In this document: in pieces, positions 1 through 10,799 of the stretch
Position numbering within the stretch: the stretch's first letter is position 1
Layout: every line of letters begins with the position of its first letter
Assembly: GCA_024509875.1 (NCBI GenBank)
Contig: JAMPIV010016259.1
Coordinates: 62,001-126,000, forward strand
Direction: 5' to 3'
Length of the DNA stretch: 64,000 nt
DNA from: Oreohelix idahoensis
Taxonomy: Eukaryota > Mollusca > Gastropoda > Stylommatophora > Oreohelicidae
Made by a program: the position numbers and the translations under genes
Notes under the pieces: generated by a model
What the model was told of the DNA's origin: nothing
The model's database searches: none
What the model saw: only the letters and a program-made list of their open reading frames with translations

Positions 1-2713
1 ATCGCACAAGAATATGGACAGTGGTTTATTCCTGTAGTTGAGTGGGTCGTATTGCAGCACATCCAAAGAACATCTCCATCATACAGGTATATGCCCCCAC
101 TACTGACTATGAGGATAAGGCAATTGATACATTTTATGACAATCTGGATGAAGCAATTAAGAAAATTCCAAAGAAAGATCTTCTCATCGTTCTAGGTGAT
201 TGGAATGCTAAAATAGGGCCAGATGCATACGGTCACTGGGCTGGCACAGTGGGGAAATTTGGGACTGGAGAAACCAACGATCGAGGACTAAGGCTACTAG
301 AATTTGCCAGCAACTATAAACTAACCCTTGCAAATACACTATTTCCTCATAAGTTATCAAGAAGAACAACGTGGCATGCCCCAAAAACTGAGATACATAA
401 CCAAATTGATTTTATTCTTGTATCCAAAAGATTCAAGTCCAGCATTAATAAAGCCAAGACTAGGACTTTTCCTGGCGCCGACATTGGTAGTGATCACGAC
501 ATGGTATTGATGACGCTCAAGCTTAAACTCAAAAAGAACTATAATCAAAACAGATGTTCTCAGTTAAGATTCAATTTAGACAAATTGAAAGATCCAGAAA
601 TCGCGGGAATCTTTGAGGCAACTGTTGGAGGAAAATTCGCAGCTCTCAACTTTTTGGAGGATGATATCAACTCAATCACAGAGAACATGAAAGACGTGCT
701 CATTGAATCAGCAACAGAAATACTTGGTAAAAGAAAGAAAATAAACAAACCATGGGTTACAGATGAAATTCTGAAGTTATGTGATACACGGCGAGAAATG
801 AAAAAGGTTAAGAAAGAGGTTCCTGAAGCAGCATGGCAATACAGTATGGTGAATAAAAATATTAGAAAGAAAATGAAACAGGCCAAAGAAAAATGGGTAG
901 CTGATCAATGTGAGTCCATTAATACGGGGCTAATAAAAGGTAACAGCAAGGCAGTTTTTGACACATTAAGAAGACTATCAAAACCCCAACAGCCCAGGGT
1001 AACTGTCATAGAAGATAGCAATGGGGCTGTGCTCAATGAAAAAACAGCTGTAATGAGAAGGTGGACAGAATATTGTAAAGAATTATATAACTGTAAACTT
1101 GACACTGACTTAGGCATATTAAACAACATTAAGTGCGAAAACAGAGAACTCGGAAATGCAGCAATACTACGGGAAGAAGTGGAAGAGGCTATATGTTCGA
1201 TGAAAGGAGGGAAGTCACCGGGTGTGGATAATATACCAGCAGAGCTCTTGAAATATGGAGGACCAGATATAGTAAAAATCATGACAACAATTTGCCAGAA
1301 GATATGGAGTACAAAAAAATGGCCAAAAGAATGGACGCAGTCATTAGTAATACCGCTTCCAAAGAAAGGAAATCTAAAAATATGCAAGAACTACAGAACC
1401 ATTAGCCTTATTAGTCATCCAAGTAAGGTGATGTTAAGGATACTTTTGAACAGAATAAAACAGAAATCAGAAGAAATCTTGTCAGAGGAACAGGCTGGCT
1501 TTAGACCAAAAAGAAGTACCTCAGAACAAATCTTCAATATTAGATTACTGATCGAAAAACATCTCCAGCATCAACATGATTTATACCATAACTTCATCGA
1601 TTTCACAAAAGCCTTCGATCGAGTCTGGCATGAAGGTTTATGGCAAATAATGAGAAAATTCAATTTTGATACCAACATCATAGATATCATTGAAGCACTA
1701 TACAAGGACGCAAGCAGTGCTGTTTTTGCAAGCAATGACATTGGAGAATTTTTCAAAACAACTGTAGGAGTTCGCCAGGGATGTATCCTGTCACCAGTGC
1801 TCTTTAACATTTATCTAGAACATATTATGCAGGAGGCTCTCTACGATTATAAATCAACCATATCGATTGGAGGCCGACCTCTGTGTAATCTACGTTTTGC
1901 TGATGATATTGATCTGATAGCTGGAACAGAATCAGAACTTCAAGACCTTACCTCTAGACTGGAGAAAGTAACAAGAACGTATGGGATGGAAATTAATATA
2001 GAAAAAAGCAAGATATTGGTGAATAGCCATAAGAAACATGTTCCGACCAACATTACGTTAAATGGGCAAACGTTAGAAGAAGTTAACACCTTTAAATATC
2101 TCGGGTCCACTATATGTAGTGATGGAAGATCAAATAAAGAAATCAAGACAAGACTTGAGATGGCCTCAGCTGCCATGACAAGGTTGAATGTGATCTGGAA
2201 AAGTAACATCGGTTTTCCTGTGAAGATCAAATTATACAAATCACTTGTATTATCTATTCTCTTGTATGGGTGTGAGAGCTGGACACTCACTGCAGATACG
2301 GAGCGAAGGATTCAGGCTTTCGAGCATAAATGTTATAGAAGAATTTTGCGCATTTGCTATAAAGAGCACAAAACAAATGTCTATGTTAGAGAGAAGATAA
2401 ACACCTATGCAGGCCATCAAGAACCACTTTTGTCAATAGTGAAACGTCGAAAGCTTGCCTGGTTTGGGCATGTAACTCGTCATGACTCCCTTTCGAAAAC
2501 GATCCTCCAGGGAACAGTCGAAGGTAAACGGAGAAGAGGAAGGCAAAGAAAATCCTGGGCTGATAACATCAAAGAATGGGCAGGACACGGTTTCTCCACA
2601 CTTGTACGCATTGCTGAGAGTAGAGAGCAGTGGAGGACCCTGTCTGCTGATGCTTCCACCATGGCACCCCTACGACCCATGACGGGTTATGGGTTGAGAT
2701 GAGATGAGATGAG
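1..2713 (+). mobile_element. RTE-like LINE, 3' part, 5' end outside window
   Basis: A non-LTR retrotransposon that moves by target-primed reverse transcription. The body is one endonuclease plus reverse transcriptase frame. The 3' end has almost no UTR: the stop codon lies inside a short TGAGA tandem tail at about 2695-2713, the microsatellite-type tail typical of the RTE clade. The 5' part lies left of the window, so its full length and target duplication cannot be checked. Clade assignment rests on the endonuclease/RT layout and the C-terminal YGCESW...GRQR signature shared with RTE/BovB-type elements. Confidence 0.85.
42..2702 (+). CDS. LINE ORF2: AP-type endonuclease and reverse transcriptase (partial)
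   Basis: This frame encodes the nicking endonuclease and reverse transcriptase of the LINE. The endonuclease part (first ~170 codons) shows QVYAPTTDY, GDWNAKIG, NQIDFIL and GADIGSDHD, which carry metal-binding and catalytic residues. The reverse transcriptase follows with ISLISHPSKVML, FIDFTKAFDRVW (motif A aspartates), VRQGCILSPVLFN (motif B) and FADDIDLI (motif C, near 1893-1910). A C-terminal tail with YGCESW and KRRRGRQR follows. The listed start is a GTG directly after an in-frame TGA at 39-41. The same frame upstream of that TGA looks coding up to the window edge, so position 42 is not a real start and the TGA probably interrupts the endonuclease. The rest is uninterrupted to the stop. 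The copy is probably dead but fairly young. Confidence 0.8.
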   Translation: MGRIAAHPKNISIIQVYAPTTDYEDKAIDTFYDNLDEAIKKIPKKDLLIVLGDWNAKIGPDAYGHWAGTVGKFGTGETNDRGLRLLEFASNYKLTLANTLFPHKLSRRTTWHAPKTEIHNQIDFILVSKRFKSSINKAKTRTFPGADIGSDHDMVLMTLKLKLKKNYNQNRCSQLRFNLDKLKDPEIAGIFEATVGGKFAALNFLEDDINSITENMKDVLIESATEILGKRKKINKPWVTDEILKLCDTRREMKKVKKEVPEAAWQYSMVNKNIRKKMKQAKEKWVADQCESINTGLIKGNSKAVFDTLRRLSKPQQPRVTVIEDSNGAVLNEKTAVMRRWTEYCKELYNCKLDTDLGILNNIKCENRELGNAAILREEVEEAICSMKGGKSPGVDNIPAELLKYGGPDIVKIMTTICQKIWSTKKWPKEWTQSLVIPLPKKGNLKICKNYRTISLISHPSKVMLRILLNRIKQKSEEILSEEQAGFRPKRSTSEQIFNIRLLIEKHLQHQHDLYHNFIDFTKAFDRVWHEGLWQIMRKFNFDTNIIDIIEALYKDASSAVFASNDIGEFFKTTVGVRQGCILSPVLFNIYLEHIMQEALYDYKSTISIGGRPLCNLRFADDIDLIAGTESELQDLTSRLEKVTRTYGMEINIEKSKILVNSHKKHVPTNITLNGQTLEEVNTFKYLGSTICSDGRSNKEIKTRLEMASAAMTRLNVIWKSNIGFPVKIKLYKSLVLSILLYGCESWTLTADTERRIQAFEHKCYRRILRICYKEHKTNVYVREKINTYAGHQEPLLSIVKRRKLAWFGHVTRHDSLSKTILQGTVEGKRRRGRQRKSWADNIKEWAGHGFSTLVRIAESREQWRTLSADASTMAPLRPMTGYGLR

Positions 2714-2819
2714 TGGGTCATGAAGAACACATAAAGTTAACTTTGAGAAGTTAAGGATGGTTTGGAAACACTGAGAAATTCTTTTTTTTATATAACTGGA
2801 TGGCCATGAACATGACTGG

Positions 2820-3174
2820 TGGTGGTTCCCAAAGAGTGGTATGTGTATCTCAGGGAGGTGCGGGAAAGGGGGTGCTAGGGGGGTACGCAGAACAGTTTTA
2901 AAAAAAATTTTACTTTTATCGCACCATTTCTTGCATCCGCGATATTTATCCGCTGTCCTATCAGAAAATTTGTTGATGTTTATTATTTTTACTAAAATAT
3001 AATTAGTTCTTAAAAAGTATTATTTATATATCAATAGCATATATATTCTATATGCCCTAGTGTCAAGCAATTAGTATTAAAATTTCTTCCGAATTGTCTT
3101 CACACGAGACGGGTATGCTAGTACAACTAAACTCTCGTAAGGGGTCCTGATTGCTGAAAGTTTGGGAAACACTG
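2820..3174. mobile_element. Possible hAT-type MITE
   Basis: The left end reads GGTGGTTCCCAAAGAGTGG and is followed by a GGGGGTACGCAGA segment. The right end reads TTTGGGAAACACTG. Inverted, the two ends share a GTTTCCCAAA-like terminal motif of the sort found on many hAT elements, and no ORF lies between them. I could not find a matching 8-bp target duplication, so boundaries and class are tentative. Confidence 0.35.
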
Positions 3175-4196
3175 CTGTGTGCACTAGAAAGGCCCGTAAT
3201 AACATGGTTTGAAACTGAAGCCATAAAGAAGGTGTCATTCTAAACACTGAAGAACCATATGAAAGATTTTGATGCAGGAACTAAGAACAGTATACTATTT
3301 TGAAAGGGGGGGGGGTTAAAAACTATACAAATACAGTGGATCTGCATGTAATGACTATCTTGCATAGCAGGATTTACATAACAACTTCCTTCCCCAAGGC
3401 CATTGTGTTTTCATGTTACGGATAACCTCCTTGTAGGACCCCATACTAAGCGTACAACAGATAACCATTTCTTAGGGCCTCAAGATTTTACATAACAAGT
3501 GTGGCGAGTTATGCTCGCAGGCAGTAGAGGAAGTTTAGGCTAGGAAGCGCCCCTAGAACTCCACATTCTGAGACAGAGGGTAGAAACACCAGCCAGCCAG
3601 TAAACATTGTGCGTGGCATCAGGACCTGCTGAGTTGGTGCGATCCTCTGGGTTTGTAAGAAAGCCCTAGAAATGCTACCCCAAACAGGGAAGAAAGGGGA
3701 CTAAAGAGTGAACACTCAACCCAGGGGTTCAAACAACAAAAACAAGACTTATTTAGCATTGAATTCCTATTAACCGGTCAACTGTTTTTACAGAATGAGG
3801 TATAGCCATTAGTTGGTCTGTTTTGCTGTGTTGCCTTTAACCCATAATTTAAACTTTTGCCCTCATGGTCTCAAAGAGTTAAAGACAAAAAATATTCTTA
3901 ATTTGAGTAATAAAGTTAATAATGTAAAGTAGATAATTTGGTTGTTAGGAGCAGTAACACTGCAGCCTAGCAAGCATGTCTGCTAAGGAAGGCTGGGTAT
4001 GGGGCCAACTACTTTATCCTGCAGAGACTCTAATCCACAAAAGCTTCAAAAGCAATATGGACAATTCTGTTATATATAGCAAGAACACCAGTGTGAAACT
4101 GACAACAAGAACCAGGTGAACAGGAAAGAAAGCTGGTGATGGGTGGGACACACATTAAGGAAATTTATTGATAGCATTACCAGGGATTCTAGAATA
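3175..4196. other. No recognised feature
   Basis: This is AT-rich sequence with a G homopolymer near 3306-3316. I see no long frame, repeat pair or RNA gene. A second G run (4198-4211) closes the stretch. Confidence 0.5.
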
Positions 4197-4329
4197 GGGG
4201 GGGGGGGGGGAAGGCAGAGGTAGATTGAAAAACACATGGAGAAGAGAAATGGAGACGGGTAAGGAAAGGGATAAGGAAGACAGAGAAAACAATGTATATT
4301 GTTCAGTACTCTTTATAGGTTTGTGAAAG

Positions 4330-4331
<2 letters not shown>

Positions 4332-4379
<48 letters not shown>
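4332..4379. repeat. (CT)n microsatellite
   Basis: About 24 uninterrupted CT dinucleotides lie here. The minus-strand reading across them gives an Arg-Glu repeat peptide that should not be taken as a gene. Confidence 0.97.
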
Positions 4380-4382
<3 letters not shown>

Positions 4383-5076
4383 GCCTCCTCCCATGGCTAA
4401 CATGAGGATTTTAAAACCCTTGTCATTTGTGTAGATGTTTATATTGGGAAATGAAATAGTAGTAGGCATTCCTCCAGCTGTAGTTGTGGTTCATGCTCTG
4501 TAGGGAACACAAAGGAAAATGATGATTCTCATAAAAAGAGGTCAGTAGTCATCATGGAAGATGTAGTTTATAAACTTCCATGACAACAAAAAACAACATA
4601 TATAAGCACCTTATTTTGGTGTTGGTCTCTCATTTTTTGTCATGAACATTCTTCGATCCACAAGTTTTCTATGTTACTCGCCCCTTTTTAAACCTAGTGT
4701 TTTCTCCTTGCACTTTAGTCTATATATTGTTAACTTTCTTACGTCTCGTGTATTTTTTATACTGCACTAGCAGATAATGTTAAATTGGTGATTGGAGAGA
4801 AAGAAAGATGTAATGTAACACTGTGTGCATGGCTTGTGAAAGGACCAACCCTATCTGAACTTGTTGCTAAATGCGCTCTTGACTGGTCGCCTGTGAGTGC
4901 AAGATGCTCTGTGATAGGCCCGAATCTACTCTTTAATAAAGATGAAACCTGAAATCAGTAGCATATGGCGTTTTATTGTATCCTGTGGAATGTTTGAATT
5001 TTCTTGAGTTACCTACAGGGTGTTTTTTCGTTGTTGGTTGAATCTAAAAAATAGTATAATTTGGAAGAAAAAGAAT
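4380..5076. other. No recognised feature
   Basis: Unique-looking AT-rich sequence lies between the microsatellite and the E1 target site. It includes an AATAAA-type motif near 4936. I see no coding or repeat structure. Confidence 0.5.
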
Positions 5077-5081
5077 GTAGC

Positions 5082-5873
5082 TGTTAAATCAAAGTTTGGT
5101 GGAGACGGGGAGAGAATGTCATATAGTAGCTGATAGATGCGAATCGGCATAGGTCGGGCTTACGGATGGCCAACAAGTGTGTAGATATGTATCTCTGCAT
5201 ACGCGAATGTTAAGGGTTCTTTCATCTAGACAGACTGACATCACACACCACAGCAAAACGTAGGAGTCAGGGAATGTTGGAACTCCTGGTAACGTTATAC
5301 AGTTTAATACGACAAACTCACGTGAACATCATGGGACGACATTTCATAACAAGTCATGGAGTATCAACAGTTCACAATATACTCATACAGCATCAGGTAT
5401 AAGATATCCATAGAACATTCACTTCAATAAACAGTACATTGCAAGCCGTTATATCCAAGGCTTTGAATAGCAATTATCAAATATTCCCTTTCACAAAAAT
5501 CTCTGGTACACACTAGCGAAATGGATAACGTCCATTACCTAGCTCTGCCAGAAACGTACTGTCTCGAGATTACCGTATCTCAGTACAGCTCAGCCAAAAC
5601 ACATGCGCGGGCTAGCCGCGAGAGACTACCGCTCAGCTCAAACCGTACCTACCCCAAAAATCTCACTAGGAACTTTCGAACAGTTTTCTTTATCATATTT
5701 TTAAACAAACTAACAACTAGTCAGGTAACAGTTTAAACATTACTGAGCATACCACCCCCAACTAAAAAATTCTCTCATCACGCAGAGCGTGTTTACTAGC
5801 GTGTACAAAAATCCGACCCGTACATTCAAGTCTTTAACACTTAACTCCCATTAATAAAAAATATGACTTAACA
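5082..5873 (-). repeat. E1 3' LTR (792 bp)
   Basis: This is the direct repeat partner of 13292-14237, with TG...CA ends. It has one copy of a ~75-bp segment that is present three times in the other LTR. A 71-codon plus-strand frame occurs in both LTRs only because they are duplicates. Confidence 0.93.
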
Positions 5874-7022
5874 GAGTACACCGACCCCCGGGGAAAAAAA
5901 ATGAAATCTTTTTTTTTTTTTTGACAATTACATCGAACAAAAATGTGAGGTCGATGACATTCTAATATCTACAACAAATAATTATATTATGTTAAGTCAT
6001 ATTTTTAAATCAACAAAAAAGTAATGGAAGTAAGTATAAAGTGAGCAAATAAAGTATACAAAGTAATCAGATAAGTGTACAAAGATAATCAGATACACAG
6101 AAATATGAAGTATATCCAGTATAGACTGTGTATGAAATAATAGATAGAAAATGAAAAGAAAAGTTGAAGTAAAAGAAGAATGACCAGCAATGAAAGAAGG
6201 CAATGACATGAGAATAGGAGAAAAAAAAAACAATGATACAACATGGTAACAATTAAGTTAAACAATGCATTGTGTAAATAAACACAATTATGGCAAAACA
6301 GCATATATTAGAAAAAACAATGCATATCTAAACCAAAGAACAAATAGCTAGCTACCATCTAAAAAAAAATTGCATAATATGCAAAATAACTAAGTTACTA
6401 AACTTATGGAGTACAAATGATGAACTCATAATAGACATTCAAATTAACAATAGTGTTATACATAGTTATTCCTGACGCACAATCAAGCGCGGGGTAAACA
6501 AAAATACATCACAATGTTCAGAAAAAGCACATTTCCAATGTATAATACCACAATGTATCGTAATGATAATGTAAATTTAAATTGTATTATCACTATAATA
6601 GTAACACGTTCAATATTTATATCAAACACCGTCATACAAGAACAATATGGCAATGGCATGGTGCATAAAAAAGGAAATAATACAATGTCTTAAATTAAAC
6701 ATACACTATAAATATTAACAGCTCCAGTGATCTTGAAAACTCTTGTGAGCATGAGGATACATAATCATCTAGTGTGGCGGCAAAATTCTGACCGTCTTCA
6801 CTGGAACAGGAAAACTTGCCCAAGGCGACATACAACAGGTTGAAAAGTAATAGCCTAATCACGTAACATAGCAACTCTGATTCTCATGGGAAAAGCCGTC
6901 GCTGTGAAAAAACAAATGAAAATCACTATTTTAATAACGGTAGGATTTTATGAAAGGCAACAGTTAACTTCAAATTTAATCTACCGCGTGTGGTTTTGTA
7001 AACTTCCGACCCCTGTGGTATG
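5874..7022. other. E1 internal non-coding stretch
   Basis: This is low-complexity sequence, A-rich on the plus strand and T-rich in element sense, where an intact relative would carry pol. I find no RT, integrase or RNase H motif in any frame. The purine-rich tract expected before the 3' LTR is not convincing. Confidence 0.6.
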
Positions 7023-7943
7023 TTAATCAAACCTTCCTCCGTTACAGAAGAAAGGGTAACAGAGAAAGTAGCACAGACTAAACCAGAATCCTGAATTATA
7101 TAAGGTGGTAAAAGTGTTCGAAAAAAAATAGCAGTGTGCAATGATGTATAGAAAAGTCGTGAATATACACATGATACACACGTCAAAAGGCAAATCCAGA
7201 AGATGGTAATGATGACTAAGAGCGTCACGATGGCTGACAATCTGAGATCTTGCGCAAGACAAAGGAAATGCAGTAGGCAAAGGCGTACATCTCAAAGGCT
7301 GAACTGAAGTCATAGCCTGTGTACTGGGCAAAGAAAAAAGTAAGAAACATACAACAAAGATGTAAAAGCAGACAGCAGTAAACTTGGACCTACGTCGAAG
7401 TTTAAAAGAAAAGCAGTAAGTACGACAAAAAGTCGTAAAAGACGAAGATACTGAGCTAACCGGCCCAGTAAGAAAGGTAAAGAACCTCATAAGGTATAGA
7501 TATATACTAACAATTAAGTTCGTACATGTAGCAAAGAAAACACTAGTCATTGCGGCAAAGAAGTTGCAATAAATGTGACTGGATGTAGATTCAGTTGCAG
7601 CTATAACGTTAGTGTGTGTATCAGACAAAACCGAAGGATCTTCTTCTATAATAGTAGTTAAAGAAGAATCAAAGTTAGAGTAACGACGTACTGAGGTATG
7701 TCGAACTGGGCTAAAAGAAGCACCAAAATTAGCATGATGAACAATAGTATCATCAATACTGCAAGATTTCACCAAATTAGCAGAATGTATCACGTTAGCA
7801 GAATGCACCTGGTGATAAGATTTTGGCATAATGGCGGCAGTAAGATTATGTTGCCGTTCCCAAGCAGCAATTTGTACCGGCGTACATATCTTTATACCAT
7901 GTATCTGTCCGACAGTAAGGTCAGCGATTGGTGCTCTGAGCAT
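7023..7943 (-). CDS. Protease C-terminal remnant fused to hydrophobic sequence
   Basis: The first ~40 codons (LRAPIADLTVGQIHGIKICT) match the protease C-terminal end of E2, where the equivalent stretch is LRAPITEIIIGNIPGVKDCT. In E2 the integrase zinc finger follows. Here the frame instead runs into a Ser/Thr-rich stretch and then hydrophobic segments around residues 125-160, 185-210, 255-275 and 285-302, with a basic RRRSK patch before the second. It could be a membrane-anchored domain unique to this element. It could equally be an accident of T-rich sequence, which favours Phe, Leu, Ser, Tyr and Cys and few stops. No homologue is recognised. Confidence 0.4.
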   Translation of the reverse strand: MLRAPIADLTVGQIHGIKICTPVQIAAWERQHNLTAAIMPKSYHQVHSANVIHSANLVKSCSIDDTIVHHANFGASFSPVRHTSVRRYSNFDSSLTTIIEEDPSVLSDTHTNVIAATESTSSHIYCNFFAAMTSVFFATCTNLIVSIYLYLMRFFTFLTGPVSSVSSSFTTFCRTYCFSFKLRRRSKFTAVCFYIFVVCFLLFSLPSTQAMTSVQPLRCTPLPTAFPLSCARSQIVSHRDALSHHYHLLDLPFDVCIMCIFTTFLYIIAHCYFFSNTFTTLYNSGFWFSLCYFLCYPFFCNGGRFD

Positions 7944-8326
7944 ACAAGCGTGTATATAACCAGTGAAAAATGGTGTGGCAATGTGGACTATGGCAGTCGG
8001 AAAAGTCTCAACTGTCCCACCGAATGTGACACATTTTACCTGTTGCGCAAGATGGATGAACTAGAGACTGTCTAATCCCAACAGTTGTGCATCAATAATC
8101 AAAGAGAACTGAGACTGGATTATTATTTACAAATCCCTTATGTAGAGTAAGAGACCCTCTTCCGCCATGCGCAGCTAAGGCAGGAAGAGTGGGTAGAGGA
8201 TGACCGCAACTCGAGGTAGTTATAGCTGTAGGTTGGAACAAAGTTGTGCACTCAGGGCACTGAGATGCTCTCTCGAAATCGAAAGCAGAGCAAGCAGTAG
8301 CATTTGAGACACTATCATTATTGTTA
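7900..8326 (-). pseudogene. E1 retropepsin-like protease remnant
   Basis: Translation shows, in order, a Cys motif (CPEC ... CGH), a degenerate active-site region and the strand CVTFGGTVETFPTAIVHIA. All are alignable with the E2 protease (CVTFGGNIETFPVARVYID). The DTG catalytic loop is destroyed: the site reads Asp-Tyr-stop near 8095-8105. At least one frameshift separates the halves. The upstream part is cut off from gag by the solo LTR at 8332-10783. Confidence 0.75.
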
Positions 8327-8331
8327 CCTTG

Positions 8332-10783
8332 TGTGGTAAGTTGGGATATATAAATATAGTTATAGGGGACTTAGTGTACTGATTGAGATCAGCTGTGAAG
8401 GTATCTGTATCTAATAAATTTGGTGTGTTACAGATGACCTTACTTGCTACCACATTTAGACCTCAATTAGACTTATTCTTGAATTTTGTGATGACTACGT
8501 TTAATGTCTAGGGTTATGATAGTGATGAAGTGTAAGTTCACAACGACAAACAGCCAGATAAACACTTAAGTAAAATCCACAATACTCTACAAGACTATGA
8601 CCATCACAAACACATAACACTCTAAAGAGTTATCTTAAGTAAGTCAAGTGTTAACTTTTATACAATGTATTGAATTTCTTTCAATATATGGATATCCTGA
8701 TCCTACTACACAGTGAATCAGGAATCACAATCAAATGTAAACACAATGTTTATATACAAAATTTTATACACAGGATCTTTGTCCAGACATATAATAGTAT
8801 TATAATATGAGTGTAGTGTTGTGATGTAGTATTATTAGGTAATACTGGCTTTTATAGCTAGGTTGTGGTTTGTCATCACGACTTCATGTGTTTGTTACTG
8901 GTGGAAATAATATTAAAGGATTCACAGATTCTTTTACTTTTTAAAACAGTTACTGTCCCTCTTGGACTATTTATGAAAGTTCAATTGAGGTGGTTATACA
9001 AGGGTGAGCTGCTCATGCTGATAATTTCTTATCTCAAATGGCGGCTGCAGGACAACTGTATCCTCTGCTCGCTTGCTTCTCAGTTTGCTAGAAAACCCAC
9101 AATGGCCGATATCTTGGGCAAGGAGTCTGCTGCCAGCTTTCTGGATCAAGCAAAGCTCAGACCATGTGCTGCTATATTAACATCAGTACCACGGTCCCTG
9201 AAATGAGAAGGTTGTGCCTCCTTCTTCATAACTAATATATAATATATTTCCACACTGAAGTACAAGACAGTACAAACATAAAGTTCAGCGCTGTAGGCCA
9301 ACTGCTAGCTTTTCATGTGACACTATACACCAGTATTCCTCTCCCTAATGGTTACAACGCCTCTGCAATTCCAGCGTTAATCCCATCCATATAATAGGAT
9401 AGGTGTTATGTTACAATATGGCACTCCAATATATCTGTATATGCAGTTATAGTCCTCTCTGACAATCTTCTACAAAGTGGAGCAATATCTAGGCTTGGCC
9501 TCATGTGTGCTACTGAACCACACACATACAGACATAAATTATCATTTTACATTCAATTTTCATATAAAATATATATATTAAACATGTCTAGCTTACCATA
9601 ATCGTAAGGAAAACACACTAAAGATGACTTGGCAGAGTTTCAATCTGCTGTAAAGTCCAGGCTGGTATAGTTATATTATAAAAACACAGTCCTGTTCTCA
9701 TCTCGATTAATGTGTACGATATGGCGTCGTCTATCAGATTTTTTCTGCCAATATCGACAGCATTGACCAATCAGTTTGAATCTTTTCAAACTAATACACA
9801 GTTGTTGTTTATTCTCTTATTCACTTTTCATCCGTTCCTAGGCATCTATTAGCTATGCAGAGGTCAACCAATGGTTCTTCGTCTAACTACAAAGTTCAGC
9901 CAATCCCCTGCTTCGTAAGATATTAACCTTTATTTCACTACAATGTTTCGACAAAAATCTTGGAGTTCCACCTCCAACAGAGATGACCAAACCTGACAGT
10001 ATCCACGTTCTTTATAGGTTTTATTACCAATATTTAATTGTCTAATGGACTATTTAGACAACTAAGTACATATTCTTTGTCCATAAGTCTCCAGGAACCC
10101 GAATATATGATTATCATGGGGCTAAATGGCTTATTTAAAAATACTGTCTTTTTTCGATGTTAATTGTTTATTTTTAAACTACCACTGTCCTCATCTTTTT
10201 AACTGTACTGTCAGTATAAAGTCAGGAGCTTAGATGTAAAACAGTAGAATGTCAGGTTTCCTGATCAGAGCTAAGATTGAGTCGGGACCTTTTGTTAAAT
10301 CTTTAGTTTTTTCATCCCTGTTTATTTGAAATCGCCCTCATGCGTTTCGCATGTGATTGGCGTTCACGTTTGAATCGCGAGACGACGTAGTACCATTGCT
10401 TCGCTCCATCTATCCTTTCTCGTCTCGGCTTAGTCCGTCTGTCTTTTTAGGTTAACCTTGTGTGTATAATTACATTAATGCTAGTATTTGTATCTAGGTC
10501 ATTATGCAGTTTGCATATCAAGGTCGTCTAAGAAATACAGTAACAGTTTTATTTTTAGAAACGACTGTGATTCGCGTGTAGTTTATGCAGACAAAGTAGA
10601 AAAAGGGGATCTCTTGTTCAGCTCTTATGGCGCTCTACAACGCAGGCGTACGCTATTGGGAAAGCACTGGTCTTTCACCATTCTTCTTTCTTTCATTTGT
10701 ATTATTTAGTTCGGCTTTACATTATGTTCTAATTTTCCAGTTTTGTTCCAGTTTATATATGGGTATTAGAATTTTTTCACTAC
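8332..10783. mobile_element. Solo LTR of an unidentified gypsy-type element
   Basis: This 2452-bp block starts TGTGG and ends CTACA. It is flanked by the 5-bp duplication CCTTG (8327-8331 and 10784-10788). It interrupts E1 exactly between the end of the basic gag tail and the Cys motif before the protease. Length, TG...CA ends and 5-bp duplication match the 2.5-kb LTRs of E3 and E4, although the sequence differs from both. It contains no convincing gene; the frames at 8865-9206 and 10488-10709 look accidental. The likely origin is recombination between the two LTRs of a full element. Confidence 0.75.
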
Positions 10784-10799
10784 ACCTTGATTATTGATA

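Noticed and set aside
4155..4469. 104-residue minus-strand frame with Arg-Glu repeats
   Set aside because: It is the translation of a (CT)n microsatellite.
5521..5736. 71-residue frame repeated at 13881-14099
   Set aside because: Both copies are in the two LTRs of E1; duplication explains the conservation.
8332..10788. Possible 2.4-kb intron in E1 (CAAG|GT ... CACAAG|GT)
   Set aside because: The TG...CA ends and the CCTTG duplication fit a solo LTR better, and E1 is a dead retrotransposon.
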